Assembly (NCBI GenBank): GCA_027886175.1
Contig: JAJNNQ010000006.1
Span: 15,219,001 to 15,283,000, forward strand
DNA length: 64,000 bases
Direction: 5' to 3'
Origin: Phylloscopus collybita
Taxonomy: Eukaryota; Chordata; Aves; Passeriformes; Phylloscopidae
A model generated the notes under the pieces. It saw only the letters and a list, made by a program, of their open reading frames with translations. It was not told the origin of the DNA and ran no database searches. How positions within the stretch are numbered: the first letter of the stretch is position 1; each line of letters starts with the position of its first letter. Positions 1-11,618 of the stretch are shown here, piece by piece. Made by a program: the position numbers and the translations under genes.

Positions 1-1535
1 AATTTTACATCATTCACTTATTTGGTATTATTGAGGATTGCTTAAAATTTGCTATTTCCCCAAAATAGTCCCAGCACCATAAGAATTGAGATGTGCAGAG
101 TACTGACATCACTCAGTCTTACATTTTTATGTACATGGTGAAGTTACTAGTTTGTCATCACCTTGTCTCTGTAAATCTGCATTTTAATCCAGAATTCTAT
201 CAATTACACTAATGGAATTTAAGTGTCTGACTGGTTGTTTGTTGTTGTTGTTGTTTTGTTGCTTGTGTGTTTTTTGGGTTTTTTTGAAGGAAGAGAGTAG
301 CCTAGACATAGATTGACTTCATAACGGAATTACTGTATATGATGACATCTATAACTTTCATGTTCCAGGGGTTTCCTGTCCCAGAAGAGGCCTTCTGCTT
401 TAAAATACAAAGTATAAATTTGCAGACCTGGCTTTTTTATTCAGTCCAAGTAATCTGAAAAGGCAGCTCTTCAAATGACAGTGTTTTATATTTCTTATTC
501 CCATCTCTCTTTCCATTTTCTAGCCCTCTCTACTCTCTGGCTTAGGCCTTTCCTTATCTATGCTTAAACTTCTGCTGTCTAACACATTAATCTACTTCCA
601 GTATTTTCCCCAATGTGCCCATTAAACCAATACATTTCAACTGTTTAAACAGCTACTGTAATCTAAAATGATCCCAATGGAAAATGAAATAAAACTAGGC
701 ATGCCATATGGATGAGATTTATATAAGCAAATATAGCTGTTCACGTGGAAATGCGTACATTTGGAATGGCCCAGGTTGCCTTCTGTGATTCCTCTCACGT
801 GTACCCAGATTAAATGAACCATGACCTGTAAGTATTTATACAAACACAACAATATGGAATATATGTAAAAAAAAAAAAAAAGTAGGATGAAATAAAGTTT
901 ATGATGATCAAACATTAATCTTACCAATAATGACCCATCACTGAAATAATTCTTATATTTAAGCTTGGTTTAGATTTTAGCCAATTGAAATCAATACAAA
1001 AAAAATCTTCATGGGGTTAGTGGTTCCTTCATCAGAATCATGTGAATGCAGAAGTGGAGTTAGATAACAGACAAATAAGTGAAAACCAACACTATATAGG
1101 TCCCATATTCTGTTTGTACAATTGAAACATTGCTAAAGCTCATCAATTGCACTAGTTTAATTGTGTATTTTAAAGGTCACAGAAGTGACAAAATAAACAT
1201 GTGGCTAAATACAGTGTTTCTTTACTGAGTACAGTGGCTGCTTGCCTTTTTTTTTTATTATTTATTTAGTATGAGAATTAGAACACTGTCCAAAAAAAAG
1301 TCCTAGGAAAGGGAAATAATTTCTTTTCTTTATTTCTAATTTCTTATCCAAAACTGAACTGAAGAAACATCTTGCACAGCAAAAATGTTAGCTAATTTAA
1401 TGTCAAATCACTGCTGTCTCTAGGTTTTCTTTTCTAAATTTATATGTTAAGTATTAAAACTTAGCTATTAAATATCCCTGCTATTAGAAGGTACGGATAA
1501 GGATAGTCTCCTCAATTTCACCACCCCTGAAGCTG
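1..1535. other. Unassigned AT-rich non-coding DNA
   Basis: No coding region, RNA gene or recognised interspersed repeat was seen. The stretch carries a T/G-rich simple repeat at about 233-290 (GTT units running into mixed G and T) and a short A run near 868-880. The longest open frame, on the minus strand at 637-927, crosses that A run and encodes a low-complexity Phe/Tyr-rich peptide, so it is not taken as a gene. Confidence 0.6.
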
Positions 1536-1539
1536 GTGG

Positions 1540-1930
1540 TTTGGGCAGCAGGATGTGAAGGAAGGATTGATAAATTTTCTCTTTCCAGCAAATTCTGCTA
1601 AAAAGGCATAGTCCACAGGTACTGACTGATAGAGCAACTGTCCCTAGGTGGTTGGATTCTTTGACCTTTATGGAGCTTCAGAAGAAGGTTGCACCTTTGC
1701 AAGGCTCAAGCTGAGGGCTTTTTGCTGAGGTGGGGCAGATCCTATTCTAGCCTGCAAAAGGTGTCTGATTCTTAAGGAGCCATGCTGTCAAGCGAAAGAA
1801 CTCCTGAAGGCAGTCAGTAGACTGCAGCATCAGAGAGATCAGAGACTGGAGACTGTCTATGAGGCTTCAAAAGCCAAAACCTTTACAGCTTATAGCTACA
1901 ACTATAGGAGACCCTGCTGTGAAAAATGAT
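1540..1930 (+). mobile_element. Possible CR1 LINE ORF1 fragment
   Basis: Around 1800-1860 the plus strand reads like the coiled-coil part of CR1 ORF1 (LLKAVSRLQ followed by a charged stretch, where avian CR1 usually has a similar Leu/Glu/Arg-rich heptad segment). The frame is broken soon after. A plus-strand CR1 3' end starts about 200 bases downstream, so both could be parts of one element with an internal deletion. The outer limits are approximate and the call rests on a short match. Confidence 0.4.
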
Positions 1931-2127
1931 GGGTCCTATCTGCTGACCTGTCTCCTCACCTAGAGATGTCTACTGAGTGCCAGCATTTTGATTTGGAATG
2001 TTATGGGAAGTTTATTAGGGCTTATCTATCACTCTTCAGTGTTGCCCTCTGCTTATCTTCCATTTAGGCTGTATTAAGAGGAACCTGTTTCCATCAGACT
2101 GAAGGAGATGGTAATTTACTTGACTAC

Positions 2128-2660
2128 ATCTGGGTTGATATGTTGAGTTCTGGCCTCCCTAGTATAAAAGGGAACTTAATAGAGTGACTGCAGCAAAGGT
2201 GAGGAAGGGGCCACCATGTGTTTCATTTGAGGGATGACAGGGATCTAGTTCTATTCAACTTGGAGCAGAGAAGGCTTTGTGAGGGGAGGGGGTAAGGGAG
2301 GATGGGACACAGCAGATTTTGTCAATATGTATGACTAAATGGGCCATAATGATGATGAAAGGACTAGATTCTTCCCACTGCTGCCCACCGATAGGATAAC
2401 AGAAAATGGTAGAAATAAAGAATATAATAATTCATCTAATTTAAAGGACACATTTTTGCAATTAGTGTTCTCATACACAGGAAGAGGCTGTCCATGGGTT
2501 GTGGATTCTCCATGTGGGGGGAGAGTCAAAACCAGACTGGACACTTTTCTGGGTAACCTCTAGTAACTGACTTCTTTAACAGGTTTGGATGATCTCAATA
2601 GGTCCCTTCCTACATGATCTCAAGAGGTCCCTTCCAATCTCAAATTTTATAGTTCTATGT
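2128..2660 (+). mobile_element. CR1 LINE 3' end, plus strand
   Basis: The stretch follows the 3' part of avian CR1. It has a 'gttgagttctggcctcc' block at about 2140, a 'tggagcagagaaggct' block near 2260, a stretch equivalent to the end of the 3' UTR with two copies of 'aggtcccttcc', and a degraded terminal 'tagttctatg' in place of the usual ATTCTATGA-type 3' repeat. CR1 is the dominant LINE of birds, and most copies are 5'-truncated like this one. Short open frames on both strands here are by-products. A 25-bp duplication lies near its 3' end. Confidence 0.85.
2589..2638 (+). repeat. 25-bp tandem duplication in CR1 tail
   Basis: Two adjacent 25-base units (2589-2613 and 2614-2638) differ at only a few bases. 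Each holds 'atgatctcaa' followed by 'aggtcccttcc'. The normal CR1 tail has this block once, so the second copy arose locally, probably by replication slippage. Confidence 0.85.
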
Positions 2661-2664
2661 ATTT

Positions 2665-3135
2665 TCTTTTCTGCCAAATCTTCTTTTAAAGGAAATGTTG
2701 TTTCCTAGGGTTCCCTGGCATCTCTTATCAATTACAAATTGGCTCATGGAAACATATTTCTGAAATTAAAATTACACTTGTTCTAAAAGGATTTATTGGC
2801 ATTAAAAACCTAAAATTACTAGAGTGTGGAGACTGTTAATTTTAACATTTTATGCATATGGATGAAAATACAGAGAAGTCACGGAAATCCACAGTTATTT
2901 GAAACTTTTTTTTCATAATGTAATTATGCAGTTGCAATTCCAGGTTTTTGAGCTGAATTCTGATGGTCACATTATATCATGGCCCTATTGTTTTAGTGAG
3001 AACTGATGTGAATGCTTCACATGAAATAACGAACATCTTGAACTCATAATTGTGTAGATATACTTTCATTATATTTTGAGGAAATGTCTGGCGACAATTT
3101 TGACTTCCTGTGAGTGACCATTAGTGGAGCAACCT
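2665..3135. other. Unassigned AT-rich spacer
   Basis: Between two CR1 remnants. No gene, simple repeat array or recognised transposon was seen. Confidence 0.5.
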
Positions 3136-3139
3136 CGCT

Positions 3140-3335
3140 TGTTAACATCTTAACATTGCTTGTATGAGGGTCTGCTCCATCATGTTCACAGGCACATAGA
3201 TAAAGCTCACCAGTCTGCAGTTCCATGGGTTTTCCCTTCTCCCCTTTTTAAAAAATAGGAGTGATTTTTTTTCTCTTTTGCCAGTCACAAGGGACTTCTC
3301 ATGGCTTTTCAAATATACTTCCTGGAAGTGCATAT
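3140..3335 (-). mobile_element. CR1 reverse transcriptase fragment, minus strand
   Basis: Translated on the minus strand, the segment keeps a decayed copy of the N-terminal part of the CR1 ORF2 reverse transcriptase: FFKKGRRENPWNCRLVSF, then a short gap and MMEQ. In CR1 this block lies ahead of the catalytic palm motifs. The fragment is short, has no start, and ends where a plus-strand CR1 piece begins. Confidence 0.8.
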
Positions 3336-3339
3336 GTAG

Positions 3340-3525
3340 AATGAATTCGCATACTGGATTTCTCTCTGGTCCTGTTCAACATCTTTATGAATGATTTGGA
3401 GATGAAACAGTTTGCTGTCATCAGGTTCTCAGATAACACCAAACTGGTGGGATCAAGTTGATATGCCAGAAGGCAGTAATGCCATTCAGAGTAATGCCAT
3501 CCTGATTGTTAGGAGATGTCTACCA
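3340..3525 (+). mobile_element. CR1 reverse transcriptase fragment, plus strand
   Basis: The plus strand reads as the CR1 RT palm region. A 'ctgttcaacatctttatgaa' block encodes LFNIFMNDLE, and RFSDNTKLVG follows about 18 codons later. CR1 normally has F-A-D-D at the catalytic site; here it reads F-S-D-N, so the second catalytic aspartate is lost. The fragment lies directly beside the inverted, more N-terminal RT fragment at 3140-3335. Confidence 0.8.
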
Positions 3526-6041
3526 GATGGAACCTCATAAAATGCAGAAATAACAAACTCAGAGTTCTCCCTCTAGAAATGAAGACACACACCTTCTCCC
3601 TGGACCTGGCAATGGCATTGGCTAGCACAGGGCAGAGCCACCAGGTTGGTTAGAGCCAGAACACTTGGTCTGTGAAGAGAAGTGGAGGGACAAGAGATTT
3701 TAAACTTAGACATCCTTGTCTGACATGACCACCTTAGGTTCACTATTAATCTAAGAGAAGTTTTCAACTTCAGACAGCAATATATCAGATGAACTATAAC
3801 CTGATGAAAAGACGAAACAAGCAGGTTTTTTTCCCCTAAAAATATGTTTTAAAAGTAACAATTTATTTCTATTTAATATAAGGAAAGTATATCATATTTA
3901 GATATCTGCATTTTAGAAAAGCTCATTGTATATCCTCTTGGTGAAGTCTTTGGGCACTGATGAACTGTTGCAACTGACCCTCTATCTTCACCGCGAAAAG
4001 TGAAGATTAGGAATTAGGTTGAATGGAAATAATGAAGCTAGGATCATAACAGCAGCTTGTACATAATGGAAAGTGCATAACCATTTGAACTACTGCAAGT
4101 ATTTTTTTCAATAATGATTTTTTTTCCTCCATAACAATTAGATTTACACTAAAATAATTCTTTGTTGAGACTGTTTAAATTAATATTACATTAAAAATAA
4201 ATTCTTAATTTTGCAAATAATGTATACTTTGTTATTCATTATAAGACTGAGGATGGGAGAAAATACTGGAAAAAGGTAATTCCAGTGTCTTAATAGTTGA
4301 AAACATGGGAGAAAAAAGTTTCCCAAGTTAAAGGCAGGCATATGTAAAATCTCATTACATACTTGTCTTTCAGAAAAGGATTAAGAGAGTTTCAGTATAC
4401 TTGAACGGGTCAAAAGAGTAAGAGTGCAAGTTTTAAATGGAGTTTTTTATATCTGGGTCCTGTACCACTTAAGATTTTATGTATGTGAGCAAGTCCTCAG
4501 GCAAACTTACTCAATCAAAGCAGATTCCATTTAAAAAGAAAAATGAGAACAAATTGCCATTGTTAGTGTAAAATGTATACACATTGTAGGTATAAAATTT
4601 TCATTTGCTTTATAACTTGAAAACAAATATTTCTGTAAATTCACAGAAATAAGTTGACATTTTCACCAGCTGAGGCCAAATATCACAGATACATTGCCAT
4701 TCGCCTATATAGACTTAATGATTTCATCTTTCTGAATTGCTGTCACATTTTCTGTAAAAGGATCAATTTTCTTATACTGGGAAAAATGAGCATAACTATA
4801 GTAATTTTTTTCTCAGATTGTGTAAACTGGAATATTTGCCTTTTTGTTTAAGATAATCAAACCTTGTTAAATTTCCTATTATGTGCAATGATTAGAAGCT
4901 TTGAATACAAAAGGGATGCAAAGAAGGAAGTGAAGGAAGACAAAGAGTGTATTTCCGCACTTTTTAATATTGAAGTAAGTGTTCAAAGTAAAAGCTTTAT
5001 TTTATCTTCAATAGGTTACTACTTAGTGGCTTCCTTTCTACAGTGTAAATAAAGTGCACCAAGCACCTTTATTCACTAGAACATATTGTTGTTGCTGTTA
5101 TGTCAAAGACTTGCCTGGCCATTTTACCCAGATAGTCCAAACATTTATCATAACCTGCTGCCAAGGCAGCATGGTCCTCTCCTCTGCCTTCTCCATGCCA
5201 TGCTGACTATTTCAACCAGCCATGAGAACAGAGGTCCAGGCACTAATGTGAAAAGGCAATGGTTAAACTGAGCAGCTCAGTCTCCCTTCTGCTTCCAATC
5301 CTTAGTACTAGACCACTAGTGTGCCTTCCATCCAACTCTGTCATAAGCTCTCCTTTTCCTTTCAAGAACATCCGTAAGTGTCAGTGTGTAGAAGGGGCAT
5401 GCAGAATTCCCGCTCTTTCCTGACACTTTTCTTGAGATGTGATCATACTAGTGGATTGCTGATGCTGCATTTCTCTGTGGTGCTAGTCTTACACCAATCT
5501 TCAGGCATGCAGTATCTACCAGAGGTGCTGGTTCATTATAATGCCAGTAAGAGAGGCATTTAGACCAAAATATCTCTTAAAATGAAATTTACTAGAACTG
5601 ACACTATGAAGAAAGAGGGGACAGCACAGATAATACTACTTTCCTTTGGATGCTGGGGACCCTATTTTCTCCATCAGCAAACAAATCTCCAATAAACATG
5701 CAGCATGACATGCAGATCACTTCAGGAAGCTTACACTATTTTGCTCCTCTGAGTTCTGACAGGATTTTCTTACAAGAAAAGCAATTCTATTTATGTCTAC
5801 TGTTGACACCTATATAACATAAAACTGACATATCTGATTATAGCCTGAATGTTACTTCAGTCAAAGATGCTCATAGGGATAATCTATTTTCTAGTACTCT
5901 GCTTTTTAAATGTGCTTATTTTGTCTATACAATTTATCTTTTAAAACCCTGATTATGTATTAAACATATGTAGAGTTATTTAGAGTATCTACTGAGTGCA
6001 TCAATGCTGAAATTCTTCCCCATGTTTCCTAAAAGGCTCCT

Positions 6042-6063
6042 TATTCTATTCTATTCTATTCTA
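6042..6063 (+). repeat. (TTCTA)n microsatellite
   Basis: About four perfect copies of the pentamer TTCTA in tandem, followed within about 10 bases by ATT trinucleotides. Confidence 0.9.
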
Positions 6064-6367
6064 CCTTAATATTATTATTATGTTTCTAAAGATAAATGAA
6101 TTTGAGATGAATGAACTCAAATGAAGTAGAGATAGGAAATTCTTCCTTTGACAGATTATAACTATGAATTTGTGTTATGCCCCAATTCAGCTGTACTATT
6201 CATTAGTTAATTCTTCCTAGAGAAATCTGAATTTATATACTTTTTCTGTTTTGGAAAAAAAGCTAAATCCTTCCCAAGATCCCCCTAAAGCAGTACTTCC
6301 AATGTGAAATTATTGAAATTGAAAAGCTGCACAGTAATTTCAGTTAAGCCATAGAAGTATTGTACTA

Positions 6368-6386
6368 TTTATTATTATTATTATTT
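6368..6386 (+). repeat. (ATT)n microsatellite
   Basis: About six tandem ATT units within AT-rich DNA. Confidence 0.85.
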
Positions 6387-7835
6387 GTATTAATCTACAT
6401 AGTGACAATCAAATGATAATTTGAAAGTGCATTTTGTAGTACCACTGATCACTGGAAGCCTTACAAACTTTATCATCATGAAGGTCAATGGATTTACAGT
6501 GATAACGTATAATTTAACAAGATGGCCCCTAATGCAGAAAGAAAGAAGGCAATATAATAACCTGTGAAGAAAATTTCACTTGAAGAGTCAGGAGGTGATG
6601 TCAACTAGCAGAGATTTATTAGCATTTTAAGAGCCTATGACCTAAGGAACTTTAAGCAGGAGAGACATAGGTTTTATCAGTTTACTTGAGGACATATTGC
6701 TAATTAAGTACCATAAAAAATATGCTGTAGAAACTCAATTGTTCTTTAGCGATCAGCTCTTCTAACATTAAATGACACCCTAAAAATTTAATGGTTTTCC
6801 ATTAGTTGAAATAATGCTGTTTAACAGCTTAATGGCTAGAGCAGAATGCTGTAAATTAGATAATCTATGTCCTCATCGCTATTCTGACATTTGCTTTGGT
6901 GAGGTTGAAAAGTCAACATCTCTCTGCAACTCCTATCTTTTCCAAAATTATAAATCAGATATTATATAATTTTCCAGGTTTACTGCAGTATTGACCTTCC
7001 CTAACTCTACAAGCTTGGTATCAGTCAGTGTTCTTTCACATCTTTCTTTCCTAGAGTAAAGCTCCCATTTTCTTAGTGGTTTTGATTGCAGTTCCTCCAT
7101 TTCAACTGAGATAACCTTGGGTTATTTGGCTTCTGGTAATATAAGACAATTAAAAGACTTCCACATAAAGTAATAAATGTCATTTGCAAAAATCTCTAAA
7201 AATTATTAATGATTAAGAACTATCTCTACTTGTCCAACAGCCTTCTATTTATGGATGATGATACATGTGCACTCATTACATGTTCTCCTCTCCCAAGCTC
7301 CTTTTCACCTTCTGTTCTTTACATTTATCTAAATTATCTTTCAGGCTCTCAGAAATGTTCCTGGACTTTGCTATTCTTAGATTTCCTTTAAAACTGTTAT
7401 TAGGAAAGTAATATTTAAATTATTATGGAAATAGTAATATAAAGACTCACTAAGAACACTGTTACAGGATTTGTTTGTTTGTTTTCACCAGGAATTTTGC
7501 TGTAGGTTTTATTCTAGGAGTTAAAAGGATTATCACGATAAACTGCTCAGTCTTCATGCAACTTGAACCTGATTTTTTTTATCACTTGATTGTGGTGAGG
7601 ATTACTTAATAAAATGCTGAGAAGACACTGTAAATGAGTTACTAACTGCTTGAATATCACCTTATGGGAAAGGTAGCTCGCTTATTTCTATAGACATAGT
7701 GTTATGTGTTCTTTTTCCATATACATTTATACAATATTTTCTTTGATGGGAATCTCAATTTCAATAACCTTGTGTGTTAATACTAGTAGTGATGATAAAC
7801 TATTAGTGACTTCTGAAGAGAAATCCTACTTACTC

Positions 7836-8381
7836 TGTGATGAGTCTGACTGGGATGAAGCTAATTTTCTTCATAGTGCTATGGACTGGTGACTAACTCA
7901 ATATTGATAACATACAGTGTTTTGGCTCTTACCAAACAGTGGTTGCACAGCATCAAGGTTCTTTCTTGCTCACTCTGCTCCCACTCTTCCCCCTCAGTGA
8001 TTTGCTGAAAGCACACAAGAATCTGGTAATGGACACAGCTGGAATAGCTGCCCAGCACTGAACTAAGCATTATTCCATAACATATTATGTGCTCAGTAAT
8101 ACAAGTTTATGAAAAGGAGGAGGGAGGGAAACAACCAAGATTATGATGCTTGAATTCCTAAGTAATTTTTTTTCCTGGAAGTGGCTGAACATCAGCATGC
8201 TGATAGGAAGTAGTGAATGAATTCCTTATTTAGCTTTGCTTGAATGCACAGCCTTTTTTCCCCACCTATTGGACATCTAAATGCCTGAAACTTTCTCCTA
8301 GTTTCTCCATGACCCATAGGAAAGGGAAGTGAGTGAACAGCTCTGTGAGTGCTTGACTGTTGGTCAGGCTCAACCTACTAA
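7836..8381 (+). mobile_element. ERVL-like solo LTR, plus strand
   Basis: The stretch follows an abundant avian ERVL-like LTR from end to end. The 5' edge is 'tgtgatgagtctgactggga' followed by 'taattttcttcatag'. The middle is decayed but keeps 'catcaaggttctttctt'. Near the 3' side come 'tgaatgaattcctta' and then a decayed version of the usual end (about 8348-8381). No internal retroviral sequence flanks it, so it is a solo LTR left by recombination between the two LTRs of a provirus. No clear target-site duplication remains, which fits an old insertion. Confidence 0.8.
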
Positions 8382-9437
8382 AAAGTCATACACTTGCTTT
8401 TACTGCTAAATGCAGAGATAATAAATTCATACCCACTTTAATATAAAAGTGAAAGACTTAATCAGAAAAGTATAAAACTAAGAGGAAAATTATTTTTCAG
8501 TTAAAGTTTTAAGAAGACTAAATTAAATTTGTATCCCTGGAGGGAATAATTATGCCCTTTCTTCATTATATTTGATGCTATATCTGAACAAATCAGAAAT
8601 TAATCATAATTTGACTTGGATTTTGTTTTACTAGAATACATACAGTCCAGGTCAAGTAAGGCTTTACTTACAATATTTATATATATTTATGAAGAATATT
8701 ATTAAATATTTTTGGTTTTTTACAAAGCTGCATAAATTGTTATATTTAATATAAAGAATAAATGAAAGAAATTATGAAGAAAAATAAAATGTAAATGTTC
8801 ATAATGTTCAAAGTATCATGCTATCTCCAGATAAATTACATTCTTATATTGAAACACAAGGCTGGCTGACTTGAACTTTTCTGTTCCTTGAATTCAAACT
8901 GCTTGTAAAGATTGCAAATGTGGTAGGTTACTGTCTTTGTACTCAGGCATCTTGGCTGAGGCATTGTAGACAATAGAATGCTCAGGGTTTTGTTTTTCTG
9001 TGTTGTGTTGGGTTTTTTTTTTCTGTGTTGTGTGTTTTTTGTTTGTTTGGGGTTTTGTTTGTTTGTTTGTGGTTTTTTTTCCACTCCTGAAGCCAAATTT
9101 CACTTAGGTGTGCTGATAAATTTGGGTTTATTTGAATGTAAATTCTGGAAGAATAACAGCTCTCTCACAAGTCATTTTTATCTTTACCTCTTTTAAAGTC
9201 CACTGCAAGCAGATAGTCTATTCAGATTTTTCAGTGGTCTGGGTAGTGTACTGGTTACTAAGAGAATAAAATACCTACCCAGATAAAATACTATTTTTAT
9301 AGAGAAATTTATTTCATTCTTTACTTATGGTCATGATTATTTATAATAGTTTTTTGTTTGTTTAGCTGTTTGCTTGTTTGTTTTTGTGATATTATTAAGT
9401 TAATTGAGCTTATCAGATCCACTGTCAAAAATAATGT
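8382..9437. other. Unassigned AT-rich DNA with T/G-rich tract
   Basis: No gene or named transposon. It contains a T/G-rich low-complexity tract at about 8988-9083 and a smaller GTTT-type tract at 9348-9383. The open frames over the first tract, on both strands, encode Lys/Asn/Thr/Gln-rich or Phe/Val-rich low-complexity peptides and are artefacts. Confidence 0.6.
8988..9083 (+). repeat. T/G-rich low-complexity tract
   Basis: About 95 bases made almost only of T and G on the plus strand, with short GTTT and TGTGTTG units. One of many such strand-asymmetric tracts in the window. Confidence 0.85.
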
Positions 9438-9554
9438 TGTAGTGGTTTAGTCCCAGCTGGCAACTAAGCTCAAGCTGCTTGCTCACTCACCAACACAGCA
9501 GGATGGGGGAGAGAAACAGAAGAGTCAGAGTGGGAAGACTCATAGGTTGAGGGG

Positions 9555-9625
9555 AAAAAAAAAAAAAAAAAAGGAAAAAAATAAAGAAAAAAATAAGAAA
9601 GAAAAAAAAGAAGAAGAAAAAAAGC
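9555..9625 (+). repeat. A/G-rich simple sequence inside LTR
   Basis: About 70 bases that are nearly all A with scattered G (runs such as GAAAAAAA, AAGAAG). It sits in the LTR between the 'cataggttgagg' block and 'gctgtgcatgc'. Other copies of the same LTR carry different simple repeats near the same place. Confidence 0.85.
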
Positions 9626-9678
9626 TGTGCATGCAACTGAAGTAATACAAGGAATTCATTCCCTACCTCCCATGAGCA

Positions 9679-10385
9679 TGCCGAGATTTCAACGCGTCTT
9701 CATTGAAGACTAGAAGCTGGGTGATTGAAAAAGCAAGTCCTTTATTACATTGTTAAATCAGTCCCATGAAGACAAAATTATCAGAGTCCATAGCAGTATG
9801 CAGAAGCCTTCTAACATAAAGTCCCTAAGTCCCAAGCAGAAGCAGCAGCCACAGCAGCAAAGGCATGAGTAGTCTGTCCTCCCTGAGAGTCTTAACAGCA
9901 GCAGTTGCAACAGTAGCAGCAACAGCAGCACTGGTGTTCTCCTAAGTCCTCTCAGTCTGTGTTCTCAGAGTACTGCATTTTTATTCTATTTTTAGCCAAT
10001 TAGGTACTTACACAAATTTCTTACAATAGTGTTGGAACTATCAAACAATTTTTGTAAATTCTTACACAAATTCTACACATACAGCTTTATCTGTTCTTTC
10101 TAGGAATTTCTAGCAAGACTACATTATTTTTGTTATGACTGGAATTTAACTAAATTTGCAAAAGGCAATGTTATTTGAACTTTAAACTGGGCTTTAGGGC
10201 TTCTCTTACTTCTCTTTCTTCTAGAAGCACTTAAAATCCTCTGTTTTTTTAAAAGTAAGCTGTAATTTCTACTTCATGTCTGTGTGGATTTATGTACTTT
10301 AGTTCCTCTGAGGGCTCTAATTGAATCCTCACATTTCTGGACACTCTTGGGCCTGTACGGATTTGACCCAGGGGCACTCATACTT
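9679..10385 (-). mobile_element. Probable second LTR nested in the ERVL-like LTR
   Basis: This insert does not match the ERVL-like LTR around it. Read on the minus strand it has the order of a retroviral LTR: an upstream region, a TATA-like CTAAAAATAGA at about 9985-9995, a CTG-rich stretch (seen on the plus strand as CAG/CAGCAG at about 9838-9935), an AATAAA signal at 9741-9746, then about 60 bases to a plus-strand TG at 9679. A possible minus-strand start is the 'ca' at 10379-10380. I could not match target duplications at these edges, so the limits and the family are uncertain. Confidence 0.5.
9741..9746 (-). promoter_or_regulatory. AATAAA polyadenylation signal of nested LTR
   Basis: TTTATT on the plus strand reads AATAAA on the minus strand, followed by GGACTTGC. 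It lies downstream of the minus-strand TATA-like sequence, at the place expected for the R region of an LTR. Confidence 0.5.
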
Positions 10386-10609
10386 AGACAGACCATGGTG
10401 CTCTGTTCCCTTTTGTTCAACTTCTTGTGCATCTCCAGCCTCATTGCTGTTGGGATGGAGTAAGAGACAGAAAGGGCCTTGATGCTATGGAAATCCTGTT
10501 CATCAGTAACATAAACATCCCTGTGCTACCAGTACTGTTTCCAGAGCAAATCCAAAACACAGCCTCATACTAGTTACTGTGCAGAAAATTATCCCAGCGA
10601 AAACCAACA

Positions 10610-11618
10610 TTTACAGCAATTGAATATGCATGTATCTATGTCTTTGTGTCACATGTTTTGAGTAGAAAACAAGTAGACCATATTGTAGGATATGAAGAGT
10701 GAAAAGTTCCTCCCACCCCATCACAAAAGTAGTGGAACAAAAATGGGCAATAAGTTCTCAGGATTTTGTTGTTGTTTGTCTGTTTGGTTTTTGGTGGTTT
10801 TTTTCTACTTTTATTTCCTATTCAAGGGTTTTAAATTCATCACTATTTCAGGAAATAGTCTCCAGCTCACTTTTTATAGTGCTTTAAAAAAGAAATTTCC
10901 AATGTAAACAGACCACATACTTCCACACCACAGAGGAAACTTTATTAATAGTTCTCCAGTGATTTATTTTAATGAACATCAGAATTAAACAAAATGTGAA
11001 ACACCTTCCAAATTTGTCTAAGATTCAAACTCTTCAATAACCTTTTTGTTGTGAGCGACAACAGTCTAGCTTTGTTTCTATAACCTTAGACTTTTACAGT
11101 AAACACTGGTCATATAGTCAGATGCCCTAAAAACACCCTAAAATTTCTTGGTCTGGAAGGACTGGAGGAAACTGAGTAATTGGCAAATGTTTAAGATCAT
11201 AATTTATTCTAAAGGGTTTTTTTAAGTTTCTTTACTTAAAAAAAAAAATTCCTTCATTATGGTGGTAAATGACATAATTTTCATGAAGGTATTAACTGTT
11301 AAGTTCTATATTGGGTACTTATCACAAGCAACTAGAAAGATAAAAATACTATGCTAATTTGTGTTTGAAATACACAGAGAGAGATTTGGGGGTTTAATTT
11401 TGATTTTTTTTTTCCTTTTTAATTCTCCGCAGGTTTTCTGAACATATGTTAAAAGATGTTTTATTGCAGTTTTTATATGTTTTATTTAAGCTTCATTGTT
11501 CAGTACCATTTTCTGCTCTGCTTACCAAGTACACTTATTACCTTCTGCTGCTTCAATTCAGTCTCACAGAATTATTTTAAACCTCTTGTTGTTTATAAAT
11601 TTTCTATATTTATCCTTT
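10610..11618. other. Unassigned AT-rich spacer
   Basis: No gene or named transposon. A small T/G-rich tract lies at about 10768-10805. Open frames of 62-71 codons over it have no recognisable domain. Confidence 0.6.

Larger units (their letters stand above)
3530..7835. other. Unassigned AT-rich non-coding DNA
   Basis: About 4.3 kb with no gene and no transposon that I can name. It holds a (TTCTA) pentamer run at 6042-6063 and an (ATT) run at 6368-6386. A somewhat less AT-rich part at about 5080-5570 has open frames of about 61 codons with no recognisable domain. The stretch may include conserved non-coding sequence, but this cannot be judged from one genome. Confidence 0.55.
9438..10609 (-). 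mobile_element. ERVL-like LTR, minus strand, with internal insertion
   Basis: The left edge ('agtggtttagtcccagctgg') and following block ('ggaattcattccctacctcc', near 9650) match the inverted 3' part of the avian ERVL-like LTR. The right part (about 10390-10609: 'aacttcttgtgcatctccag', 'aaatccaaaacacagcc', 'cccagcgaaaaccaaca') matches its inverted 5' part. The two halves are separated by roughly 700 bases of other sequence that itself looks like an LTR, and part of the original middle is missing. Solo LTRs of this family are usually 400-600 bp, so the 1.17-kb span is explained by that insertion and an A-rich expansion. No clear target duplication was found. Confidence 0.75.

Noticed and set aside
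9838..9935. CAG/CTG trinucleotide repeat that might code for polyglutamine
   Set aside because: The repeats are interrupted, no long frame covers them, and they fall inside an LTR-like insert.
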